11,999 bases of DNA from a bacterium (GTDB taxonomy: Bacteria > Ratteibacteria > UBA8468 > B48-G9 > JAFGKM01). Position 1 is the first letter of the stretch. Each line of letters starts with the position of its first letter. The notes beneath the pieces are model-generated. The model saw only the letters and a program-made list of their open reading frames with translations, had not been told where the DNA came from and ran no database searches. Both the position numbers and the translations under genes were made by a program. Location of the stretch: the NCBI GenBank assembly GCA_035371905.1, contig DAORXQ010000052.1, positions 1 through 11,999 of the forward strand. Reading direction: 5' to 3'. Below, piece after piece: positions 1 through 6,001 of this stretch.

Positions 1-55
1 GAACCCGCGACTTCGACCTTGGCAAGGTCGCACTCTACCGCTGAGTTATTCCCGC
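1..55 (-). tRNA. tRNA-Gly(GCC), 3' end cut by the window edge
   Basis: Read on the minus strand, the RNA starts at 55 with acceptor strand GCGGGAA. It continues with a D arm (ACTC paired to GAGT around AGCGGTA) and an anticodon arm (CGACC paired to GGTCG) whose seven-base loop is TTGCCAA. The anticodon is GCC (positions 23-21), so it reads GGC and GGU glycine codons. The variable region and the 5' side of the T stem (GCGGG, then TTC) are present. The rest of the T arm, the acceptor 3' strand and any encoded CCA lie outside the window. A perfect sigma-70 promoter sits directly upstream. The call rests on cloverleaf pairing seen by eye and is confident despite the truncation. Confidence 0.95.
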
Positions 56-80
56 TTTTGTCATTATTAAGTTTTTTATA

Positions 81-109
81 ATTATAATCTCACACTTTGA
101 AAATGTCAA
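81..109 (-). promoter_or_regulatory. Consensus sigma-70 promoter of the tRNA-Gly gene
   Basis: On the minus strand TTGACA (109-104) and TATAAT (86-81) are separated by exactly 17 nt, matching both consensus hexamers at all positions. Transcription should start near position 74, about 19 nt before the mature tRNA 5' end, which leaves a short 5' leader for RNase P. The -35 box lies next to the region where the rightward promoter of the exported protein gene must place its own upstream element. Confidence 0.9.
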
Positions 110-120
110 TAGCACTTTTG

Positions 121-129
121 TGGTATAAT
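121..129 (+). promoter_or_regulatory. Extended -10 promoter for the exported protein gene
   Basis: TGGTATAAT fits the extended -10 form TGnTATAAT, with a perfect hexamer at 124-129. No good -35 exists at 17 nt spacing (101-106 reads AAATGT); TTGAAA at 97-102 is 21 nt away, too far. The predicted start near 136 gives a leader of roughly 17 nt, followed by AAGGAG at 138-143 and the ATG at 153. The missing -35 is consistent with extended -10 recognition. Its upstream footprint overlaps the -35 of the divergent tRNA promoter. Confidence 0.7.
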
Positions 130-152
130 AATTTTAAAAGGAGAAGAATAAA

Positions 153-1058
153 ATGAAAAAAATAAAAAAATTATTCTTTTTGTGGTTAATATTCTTTTCT
201 GTAAGTTTTTCAGACGAAGTTATTGAACAATTTTTTTCTCAAATAAAAAATTTAAAAGAAAAATCAAAAACTGTGAGAATTGAAACTATGGAAAATCAAA
301 TCTCCGGTGAAATAAATTTTTCAGATGAATCATATAACCTGATAAAAATCCCATTTCAGCAAATATTTCAGAAAAATTTACCCAAAAAATTAAAATTTGA
401 TGGATATATGAGAGGCAAATTCTCATCTGAATCAGATAAACTTGAATTTGAATATCTTTATATGTATTTATCCACTGAGATAGATAATTTTGTTTTTTCT
501 CAGATAAAAAATAAAATTCAAATTCTTATACCATCCCTTGGGATAATCCTGAAAGATACAAAAGAAAATATGGAAAACTTTGGAAAGATGCAACAAAAAG
601 AAAACAATCAGCAGAATAATTTTTTACCTGTAAATTTTCTTGGAATAATATTTTCATATTTAACAGAGAAAGAAGACGAAATTAAATCAAAAATTCAATT
701 TATAAAGGAAGGAGAAAGAGAAAATATAAAGACCTTTTTTTATAACTATCGATTTCCTGATGGAAACATGACTTTTGAAATATTTGATAATTTTTACACT
801 TTTAGCAGCATAGAAATTCTCAATAATAAAGACCAGACAAGTGTAATTTTAAATTATAAGGTCCCTGAAAAAGGAGTAAAAATTTGGTCCTATCTTCCAG
901 ATGGAATTAAGTTAAGGAGCGAAAAAGATAAAAATTTAGTAATTATTAATCTAACGGATATAAAATATAATAAGTTGTTTTCTGAATCTGATTTTAAAAT
1001 CAAAGAGATGACTTTTCCAGAATTAATAAGTTCTATTTTTTTAAAAGTTTCAAAGTAA
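153..1058 (+). CDS. Exported protein, possibly LolA/outer-membrane-lipoprotein-carrier-like
   Basis: A 301-residue protein with a clear signal peptide: basic start MKKIKK, hydrophobic core about residues 7-17, and a likely cleavage after SVSFS near residue 20. There is no lipobox cysteine, so the product is probably soluble in the periplasm or released. The mature part is lysine-, phenylalanine- and asparagine-rich, with alternating hydrophobic strands. Its end (residues about 265-285, with LTDIKYN followed by a phenylalanine) resembles the closing strand of LolA-type beta-sheet proteins that carry lipids or lipoproteins. That family link is my inference from pattern only. The start is fixed by AAGGAG nine bases upstream and by the signal peptide. 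The gene stands alone, with its own promoter before it and the groESL promoter after it. No terminator hairpin is visible at its end. Confidence 0.75.
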   Translation: MKKIKKLFFLWLIFFSVSFSDEVIEQFFSQIKNLKEKSKTVRIETMENQISGEINFSDESYNLIKIPFQQIFQKNLPKKLKFDGYMRGKFSSESDKLEFEYLYMYLSTEIDNFVFSQIKNKIQILIPSLGIILKDTKENMENFGKMQQKENNQQNNFLPVNFLGIIFSYLTEKEDEIKSKIQFIKEGERENIKTFFYNYRFPDGNMTFEIFDNFYTFSSIEILNNKDQTSVILNYKVPEKGVKIWSYLPDGIKLRSEKDKNLVIINLTDIKYNKLFSESDFKIKEMTFPELISSIFLKVSK

Positions 1059-1066
1059 ATTATCTC

Positions 1067-1095
1067 TTGACACATTTTTTTAAAAAGGGTATAAT
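1067..1095 (+). promoter_or_regulatory. Consensus sigma-70 promoter of groESL
   Basis: TTGACA (1067-1072) and TATAAT (1090-1095) are separated by 17 nt, again a perfect match. Transcription should start near 1102. No CIRCE inverted repeat (TTAGCACTC-N9-GAGTGCTAA), the usual HrcA operator of groESL operons, occurs between here and the start codon, and no obvious heat-shock sigma motif is seen. From sequence alone the operon looks constitutive and strong; any heat-shock control must use another mechanism. Confidence 0.9.
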
Positions 1096-1101
1096 ATTTA
1101 A

Positions 1102-1184
1102 TCAAGTTAATAAACAAATTAATAAAACAAAAAACAAAAATTCCAAAATAAAAATTTCTTTTTAACCCAAAAAGGAGGTGAAGA
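1102..1184 (+). promoter_or_regulatory. groESL 5' leader with a 67-nt guanine-free stretch
   Basis: Between the predicted start site and the groES ATG lies an 83-nt leader made almost only of A, with some C and T. Positions 1107-1173 contain no G at all, so G-C and G-U pairing within this part is impossible and it should stay largely unfolded. A pyrimidine patch (1154-1164) lies just before the ribosome binding site. The leader ends in AAGGAGGTGA (1172-1181). Unstructured A/U-rich leaders are known to favour ribosomal protein S1 binding and strong initiation; that this one does so is inference. Confidence 0.65.
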
Positions 1185-1496
1185 ATGGCTGCTAAATTTA
1201 AAATTAGACCGCTTGGCGATAGAGTTGTAGTTGAACCGCTTGAAGCAGAAGAAAAAACAAAAGGTGGAATAATTCTTCCAGACACTGCAAAAGAAAAACC
1301 ACAGGAAGGAAAAGTTGTTGCTGTTGGAAAAGGTAAACTTAACGATAAAGGAGAATTAACTCCACTTGAAGTTAAAGTAGGAGACAAAGTTTTATATGGT
1401 AAGTATTCAGGAACAGAAGTAACTGTTGATAATAAACAGTATATAATTTTAAGAGAAGAAGATATTCTTGCTATTGTTGAAGAAAAAGAAAAATAA
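1185..1496 (+). CDS. groES: Co-chaperonin GroES (Hsp10)
   Basis: A 103-residue cytoplasmic protein that forms the heptameric lid of the GroEL folding chamber. It starts with the family pattern IRPLGDRVVV and contains the mobile loop (about residues 20-36), in which the hydrophobic tripeptide IIL (29-31) corresponds to the IVL of E. coli that docks on GroEL. GKVVAVG, the VKVGDKVLY strand and the ending EEDILAIVE are all typical. Length is slightly above the usual 95-100 residues owing to a charged EEKEK tail. The start is fixed by a perfect ribosome binding site three bases upstream. groEL follows after 14 nt, so the two form an operon under the promoter at 1067-1095. Confidence 0.98.
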   Translation: MAAKFKIRPLGDRVVVEPLEAEEKTKGGIILPDTAKEKPQEGKVVAVGKGKLNDKGELTPLEVKVGDKVLYGKYSGTEVTVDNKQYIILREEDILAIVEEKEK

Positions 1497-1497
1497 A

Positions 1498-1507
1498 AAG
1501 GAGGTGA
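1498..1507 (+). promoter_or_regulatory. Full-length Shine-Dalgarno site of groEL
   Basis: AAGGAGGTGA is a ten-base perfect complement to the usual 16S rRNA 3' tail and ends three bases before the groEL ATG at 1511. The same ten bases at the same spacing precede groES (1172-1181). These are the strongest ribosome binding sites in the window and fix both start codons. Confidence 0.9.
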
Positions 1508-1510
1508 AAG

Positions 1511-3133
1511 ATGGCAAAACAAATATTACTTGGTGAAGAAGCAAGAAGAAAGATACTTGAAGGAATGGAAATAATGGCATCTTCTTTAAAACCAACTCTC
1601 GGTCCAAAAGGAAGATGTGCAGTTTTGGAGAAAAAATTTGGATCTCCAACAGTTATAAATGATGGAGTAACAATTGCAAAAGAAATTGAACTTGAAGACC
1701 CATATTTAAATCTTGGGGCTCAACTTTTAAGAGAAGTTGCATCAAAAACAAACGATGTTGCAGGAGATGGAACAACAACTGCATCTTTACTTGCTGTTAC
1801 GATTGCTAAAGAAGGGTTTAAAAATGTTGCAGCAGGAGCTAATCCTGTTCATTTAAGAAGGGGTATTGAAAAAGCAGTAAAAGCAATCGTTGCAAAGTTA
1901 AAAATGATGAGCAAACCAGTAAAAGATAAACATGAAATTCAGCAGGTAGCAACAATAGCAGCAGCAAATGATACAGAAATAGGTAAGATTATAGCAGAAG
2001 CAATGGATAAAGTCGGAAAAGAAGGAGTTATAACTGTTGAAGAAGCAAAGGGAACTGAAACAGAACTTAAAGTTGTTGAAGGTATGCAATTTGATAGAGG
2101 ATATCTCTCTCCTTATTTTATAACCGACCCTGAGAGAATGGAATGTGTCCTTGAAGATGTTTATATTTTAATTCATGACAAAAAAATCTCATCTGTTAAA
2201 GATATTCTCCCACTTCTTGAAAAGATTGCTCAATCAGGGAGACCTTTACTTATAATTGCAGAAGAAGTTGAAGGAGAGGCACTCGCAACTTTAGTTGTTA
2301 ACAAAATGAGAGGAACATTACAGTGCTGTGCAGTTAAAGCACCTGGATTTGGAGAAAGAAGAAAAGCAATGCTTGAAGATATAGCGATTTTAACCGGTGG
2401 TCAGGCAATTATGGAAGAACTTGGACTTAAACTTGAAAATGTTGACCTTTCAATGCTTGGAAGAGCAAAAAGAGTTATAGTTGACAAAGAAAATACTACA
2501 ATTGTTGAAGGTGCTGGTTCTGCTTCAAAAATACAAGGAAGAATCAATCAGATAAAAAGTGAAATTGAAAAAACAACATCTGATTATGACAGAGAAAAAT
2601 TACAGGAAAGACTTGCAAAACTTGCAGGAGGAGTTGCTGTTATCAATGTTGGAGCACCAACAGAAACAGATATGAAAGAAAGGAAAGCAAGAGTTGAGGA
2701 TGCTTTAAGCGCAACAAGAGCAGCAGTTGAAGAAGGAGTTGTCCCTGGTGGAGGAGTTGCATTAATCAGATGTCAGGATGAAATAGATAAAATAAAATTT
2801 GATGACCCTGATGAAAAAACAGGAGCAATGATTGTTAAAAAAGCACTTGAAGCACCTTTAAGACAGATAGCAGAAAATTCAGGACTTGATGGAGCGGTTG
2901 TTGTGCAGAAAGTAAGAGAAAGTGATAATCCTAACTTTGGATTTAATGCTGAAAAAGATGATTTTGAAGACCTTGTAGAAGCAGGAATTATTGACCCAAC
3001 AAAGGTTGTAAGAAGTGCTCTTGAAAATGCTTCAAGTATGGCTGCATTACTTCTAACAACTGAATCACTGATTACAGAAATACCTGAAAAGAAAGAAAAA
3101 ACAGCAACCCCACCTCCTTACCCTGAATATTAA
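1511..3133 (+). CDS. groEL: Chaperonin GroEL (Hsp60)
   Basis: A 540-residue cytoplasmic chaperonin that folds proteins in an ATP-driven double ring capped by GroES. The N-terminal equatorial domain has LGPKGR (30-35) and the nucleotide-binding motif GDGTTT (85-90, with D86 matching D87 of E. coli). The apical domain carries the conserved VKAPGFG segment. The returning equatorial part has RVEDALSATRAAVEEGVVPGGG, which holds the chaperonin signature and the aspartate used in ATP hydrolysis. Length is normal. The C-terminal tail is unusual: instead of GGM repeats it ends with a lysine/glutamate-rich run and PPPYPEY. Co-transcribed with groES; a strong terminator starts 6 nt after the stop. Only one groEL is in this window. 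Confidence 0.98.
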   Translation: MAKQILLGEEARRKILEGMEIMASSLKPTLGPKGRCAVLEKKFGSPTVINDGVTIAKEIELEDPYLNLGAQLLREVASKTNDVAGDGTTTASLLAVTIAKEGFKNVAAGANPVHLRRGIEKAVKAIVAKLKMMSKPVKDKHEIQQVATIAAANDTEIGKIIAEAMDKVGKEGVITVEEAKGTETELKVVEGMQFDRGYLSPYFITDPERMECVLEDVYILIHDKKISSVKDILPLLEKIAQSGRPLLIIAEEVEGEALATLVVNKMRGTLQCCAVKAPGFGERRKAMLEDIAILTGGQAIMEELGLKLENVDLSMLGRAKRVIVDKENTTIVEGAGSASKIQGRINQIKSEIEKTTSDYDREKLQERLAKLAGGVAVINVGAPTETDMKERKARVEDALSATRAAVEEGVVPGGGVALIRCQDEIDKIKFDDPDEKTGAMIVKKALEAPLRQIAENSGLDGAVVVQKVRESDNPNFGFNAEKDDFEDLVEAGIIDPTKVVRSALENASSMAALLLTTESLITEIPEKKEKTATPPPYPEY

Positions 3134-3139
3134 TGAAGG

Positions 3140-3171
3140 AAGCCCGCCACTTAATTGTGGCGGGCTTTTTT
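3140..3171 (+). terminator. Strong intrinsic terminator after groEL
   Basis: An 11-bp perfect stem (3140-3150 pairing with 3157-3167), mostly G-C, closes a six-base TTAATT loop and runs into six T residues (3166-3171), then A and four more T. This is a textbook rho-independent terminator, seven nucleotides after the groEL stop codon. Confidence 0.95.
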
Positions 3172-3179
3172 ATTTTAAA

Positions 3180-3452
3180 ATGAAAAGGTATCATCTATAT
3201 GTAAAAGGTATAGTCCAGGGAGTTGGATTCAGATGGTATGCACAGAGAATAGGAAATTCTATTGGAGTAAGTGGATGGGTGAAGAATTTACCAGATGGTT
3301 CTGTTGAAATAGTTGTGGAAGGAGAAAAAGAAAAAATAGAGATATTCATAGAGGAAATGAAAAACGGGTATCTTGGAAAAAACATAACAGAAATAGAGAA
3401 AATTGAGGAGGATTTTAAAGGAGAGTTTAAAGGTTTTGAAATAAGGTTCTAA
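3180..3452 (+). CDS. acyP: Acylphosphatase
   Basis: A 90-residue small alpha/beta enzyme that hydrolyses carboxyl-phosphate bonds in acylphosphates. The signature VKGIVQGVGFR (8-18) supplies the phosphate-binding loop and the catalytic arginine R18. GWVKNLPDGSVE contains the catalytic asparagine N36. Length is exactly that of the family. The start cannot lie later, because the first beta strand (YHLYVKG) begins at residue 4. Upstream there is no Shine-Dalgarno sequence and no clear promoter: the ATG is 8 nt past the groEL terminator T-run. It is followed after 2 nt by queF, so it heads a four-gene + strand cluster. How it is transcribed and translated is not evident from the sequence. Confidence 0.95.
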   Translation: MKRYHLYVKGIVQGVGFRWYAQRIGNSIGVSGWVKNLPDGSVEIVVEGEKEKIEIFIEEMKNGYLGKNITEIEKIEEDFKGEFKGFEIRF

Positions 3453-3454
3453 AA

Positions 3455-3829
3455 ATGAAAAATTATAAAGATGTAGCCAAAGAAGGACTTGATGCAGAAT
3501 TACCTGAAATTGAGTGTTTTGAAAATCAATTCCCATCCTATACAATTACAATTATAATTCCAGAATATACCTCTCTATGTCCGAAAACCGGCCAACCTGA
3601 TTTTGGAACAATAACAATTGAATATGAACCCGATAAAAAAGTTATTGAATTGAAATCATTAAAAATCTATATTCAGGCATACAGAAACCTTGGAATTTTT
3701 TATGAAAATGCTGTCAATAGAATTTTAAGAGATATAGTAAAAGCTGTAAATCCAAAATGGGTAAGAGTTAAAGGTGAATTTAATCCAAGAGGTGGAATAA
3801 AATCAATAATTGAGGCAAAATATCCATAA
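3455..3829 (+). CDS. queF: NADPH-dependent 7-cyano-7-deazaguanine reductase (preQ1 synthase)
   Basis: A 124-residue short (single T-fold domain) QueF, which reduces the nitrile preQ0 to the amine preQ1 on the route to queuosine in tRNA. TSLCPKTGQPDFG (39-51) holds the nucleophilic cysteine C42 that forms the thioimide and the catalytic aspartate D49. ELKSLK (65-70) is the QueF motif thought to bind NADPH. YENAVNRI carries the substrate-binding glutamate E84; the preceding residue is tyrosine where B. subtilis has histidine, a variation I believe is common in the GIFYE subfamily. FNPRGGI (109-115) closes the fold. A weak AAGG (3443-3446) lies 8 nt before the ATG, only 2 nt after acyP. No other queuosine gene is in the window. 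Confidence 0.95.
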   Translation: MKNYKDVAKEGLDAELPEIECFENQFPSYTITIIIPEYTSLCPKTGQPDFGTITIEYEPDKKVIELKSLKIYIQAYRNLGIFYENAVNRILRDIVKAVNPKWVRVKGEFNPRGGIKSIIEAKYP

Positions 3830-3839
3830 CCTATAATAT

Positions 3840-4811
3840 ATGAAAAAAAATGAATTGCCTCGTAAAGTTATTATAGGAACAATTATAAAAAGTTTCTGGG
3901 AAGAATATCCAGGAATTGAAAAGAGGTTGTCACAACTTTCCCAAATTATAGATGAAATAAACCTGACTTCTTTAAAAATATATAATCGTAATGTTGATAT
4001 TATTGTGCTTCCAGAAGCAGCAGTAACAGGTGGGAGAAAAGGCAGAGCACTTGAAAGGTCTTTACCTTTTAAAGGAAAAATTCAGCTAACTTTTTCTTTT
4101 TTAGCAAAAAAATATCAGTGTTATATTACTGTACCTATGGAATTAATTGAAGATGAAGAAAGGAAAATATGTTATAATGCATGTATTCTAATAGATAGAA
4201 ATGGGATGACAATGGGTATTTACAGAAAACTTCATCCTGCAATAATATTTGGAAGTGAAGATATGGAAGGTGGAATTACTCCTGGAAAAGAAGTTCCTGT
4301 TTTTGAATGCGATTTTGGAAAAGTTGGAATTCAAATATGCTTTGATATGGAATTTGATTACGGATGGAAGGAAATGGCAAAAAAGGGAGTAGAACTTGTT
4401 CTATGGCCAACACAATCTCCTCAAACAAGTCATCCTGTTTTTAGAGCCATGCAGTACAGAATTTATATTGTTTCAAGCACATGGAGAAATAATGCATCAA
4501 TTTTTGAACCAACAGGGAAAATAACTGCTCAGATAAAAGAACCGGAGAAAATACTTGTAAAAGAAATTGATTTGAGTTATGTTATTCTACCATGGGCTCC
4601 TCAATTAAAAAATGGTGAAGCATTAAGAGAAAAATTTGGAGATAAAATCGGATTTAGATATTATGAAGATGAGGATTGTGGCATTTTCTGGTCTAATGAT
4701 TTTTCTTTACCTGTAAGTAAAATGGTAAATGAAATTGGATTGGGTGACTGGAGTTTAGAAAAAAAACGTTTAATAAAGTTTTTTAATAAAATAAGAACTA
4801 GGAGGTATTAA
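3840..4811 (+). CDS. Nitrilase-superfamily carbon-nitrogen hydrolase
   Basis: A 323-residue cytoplasmic amidohydrolase of the alpha-beta-beta-alpha nitrilase fold. The catalytic triad is visible: glutamate E59 in VLPEAAVTG, lysine K130 in YRKLHP, and nucleophile cysteine C167 in QICFDMEF. WPTQSP (189-194) and the later EPTGKI segment are also family-like. These enzymes hydrolyse amides, nitriles or carbamoyl groups; the substrate cannot be read from sequence. A C-terminal extension of about 60 residues after the core is longer than in minimal family members. No Shine-Dalgarno sequence precedes the ATG, which lies 10 nt after queF, so initiation probably depends on coupling. Its last codons (AGG AGG TAT TAA) double as the ribosome binding site of the next gene, which overlaps by one base. 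Confidence 0.88.
   Translation: MKKNELPRKVIIGTIIKSFWEEYPGIEKRLSQLSQIIDEINLTSLKIYNRNVDIIVLPEAAVTGGRKGRALERSLPFKGKIQLTFSFLAKKYQCYITVPMELIEDEERKICYNACILIDRNGMTMGIYRKLHPAIIFGSEDMEGGITPGKEVPVFECDFGKVGIQICFDMEFDYGWKEMAKKGVELVLWPTQSPQTSHPVFRAMQYRIYIVSSTWRNNASIFEPTGKITAQIKEPEKILVKEIDLSYVILPWAPQLKNGEALREKFGDKIGFRYYEDEDCGIFWSNDFSLPVSKMVNEIGLGDWSLEKKRLIKFFNKIRTRRY
4800..4805 (+). promoter_or_regulatory. Ribosome binding site embedded in the upstream gene's last codons
   Basis: AGGAGG lies five bases before the ATG at 4811 and is encoded by the last two arginine codons of the nitrilase gene. The stop and start codons overlap as TAATG. The arrangement fixes the downstream start and points to translational coupling. 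Confidence 0.85.
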
Positions 4812-6001
4812 TGAAGATATTTAAGGAATTTTTCTTATTTTCAGTTTTATTTATTTTTGCTGGGCAGATGAAAGTAATTTCTCAATCAGTAATTAATCCA
4901 ATGGATGAATACCTTAAAAAATGGGAAATATACATAATTAATGTAAGCAAATCAAGATATTGTGATAAAGAAATGGGAGAGGAAATAGGATGGCTGGTAA
5001 GTCCTTTTTTAAATGGTTTTTATTACGGATATATGGCAACAGAAGATACAAAATGGATTGATATGCTTATTGACTGGACTGATTCTCTGCTTAAAAGAGC
5101 GATCAAAGAACCTGATGGATATATAGGATGGCCTAAAAAGGGTTCAGGAGGTAGTTATGCTGGAAAATTTTATACTGATAGTTTATTAGGTGAAGCCATG
5201 GTTTTCTGTCCTGTAGTTAAAATGTCAAAAGTAATCCTTGAAACTCCTTTGTTGAAAGAAAAATATGGGAAAAAAGCAGAAGAATATATAAAACTTGCAG
5301 AAAAAATTTTTGAAAAGTGGGATAAAAGAGGTTGCTGGAGAGAAACAAAAGCAGGTGGTGTATGGGTTGTTCCTCCTTTCGGTATAGATGAAACAACAGG
5401 GAAATGGACAGAGGGATATGAAAGAAAAGAAAAAGATGGTTTTACAAATCCAGCAAATAAACAGAATTACATTGCTCAATATTTGATTGCATTATACGAC
5501 TGCACAGGAAAACCCGTTTATAAAGAAAGAGCAGAAAAATGGTTTAAAGAAATGAAATCAAGGATGAAATTAAGAGAAGGAAAATATTATGTGTGGAATT
5601 ACTGGGATCCTGCTGGTGAATGGGATTATAATCCTGATGGCTCACCAAAACACTGGATAGGTGTTCATCCGAATGGTGGATATTATTCTATTGATGTTGA
5701 AGGTATTGTAACTGCTTATGAACACGGAATCGTATTTACAAAAGAAGATATTGATATTTTAATTGCAACAAACCGCGATTTTATGTGGAATGGTGAAATA
5801 AAAGGAGCAAAATTTAAAAGAATTGATGGTGGTAAGCCAGACCCGAGATGGCCGGATACACCTGGAGTTCTATGGACATCTTTAATTTTCTATGATGAGA
5901 CATTAAGAAAAATTTTTGAAGCAAATCATAAACCTGATAGTTGGAGTGGTTTAAAAATAACTCCATGGTATTTCACAAAATTGAAAGAACTTCAGAAATA
6001 A
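4811..6001 (+). CDS. Secreted (alpha/alpha)-hairpin protein, possibly carbohydrate-active
   Basis: A 396-residue protein with an N-terminal signal peptide (hydrophobic residues 7-18, cleavage probably near SQS at 24-26). The mature chain is rich in tryptophan, tyrosine and acidic residues. It contains repeated helical-hairpin patterns such as KYGKKAEEYIKLAEKIFEKW (151-170) and GKPVYKERAEKWFKEM (233-248). These are typical of (alpha/alpha)-toroid glycoside hydrolases, epimerases and polysaccharide lyases. Aromatic motifs GWLVSPFLNGFYYG (60-73), VWNYWDP (261-267) and HPNGGYY (286-292) could line a sugar cleft. I do not recognise a specific family; the enzymatic role is inference. It ends the acyP cluster and its last 10 bp overlap the tail of the opposing operon, with no terminator visible. 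Confidence 0.75.
   Translation: MKIFKEFFLFSVLFIFAGQMKVISQSVINPMDEYLKKWEIYIINVSKSRYCDKEMGEEIGWLVSPFLNGFYYGYMATEDTKWIDMLIDWTDSLLKRAIKEPDGYIGWPKKGSGGSYAGKFYTDSLLGEAMVFCPVVKMSKVILETPLLKEKYGKKAEEYIKLAEKIFEKWDKRGCWRETKAGGVWVVPPFGIDETTGKWTEGYERKEKDGFTNPANKQNYIAQYLIALYDCTGKPVYKERAEKWFKEMKSRMKLREGKYYVWNYWDPAGEWDYNPDGSPKHWIGVHPNGGYYSIDVEGIVTAYEHGIVFTKEDIDILIATNRDFMWNGEIKGAKFKRIDGGKPDPRWPDTPGVLWTSLIFYDETLRKIFEANHKPDSWSGLKITPWYFTKLKELQK

Noticed and set aside
104..120. AGCACTTTTG near the tRNA promoter as a possible CIRCE half-site
   Set aside because: Only partial match to TTAGCACTC and no inverted partner at nine bases; it lies between unrelated genes, not before groES.
890..1522. Open frame of 210 codons on the minus strand over the groES region
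   Set aside because: It lies antisense to groES, its promoter and the end of the previous gene, has low-complexity phenylalanine/serine/leucine content typical of reverse-strand shadows in AT-rich DNA, and no ribosome binding site or family motif.
3524..3829. Loss of the QueF histidine (tyrosine in the FYE motif) as an inactivating change
   Set aside because: The nucleophile C42, D49 and the motif glutamates are intact, and as far as I recall tyrosine at this position is common in a large subfamily of short QueF proteins.
3810..3837. TTGAGG-N16-TATAAT as a promoter for the nitrilase gene
   Set aside because: The predicted start would fall about 3 nt inside the coding region, after the ATG, and no later in-frame start with a ribosome binding site is available. 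It may be chance in AT-rich sequence, or a weak promoter for downstream genes.
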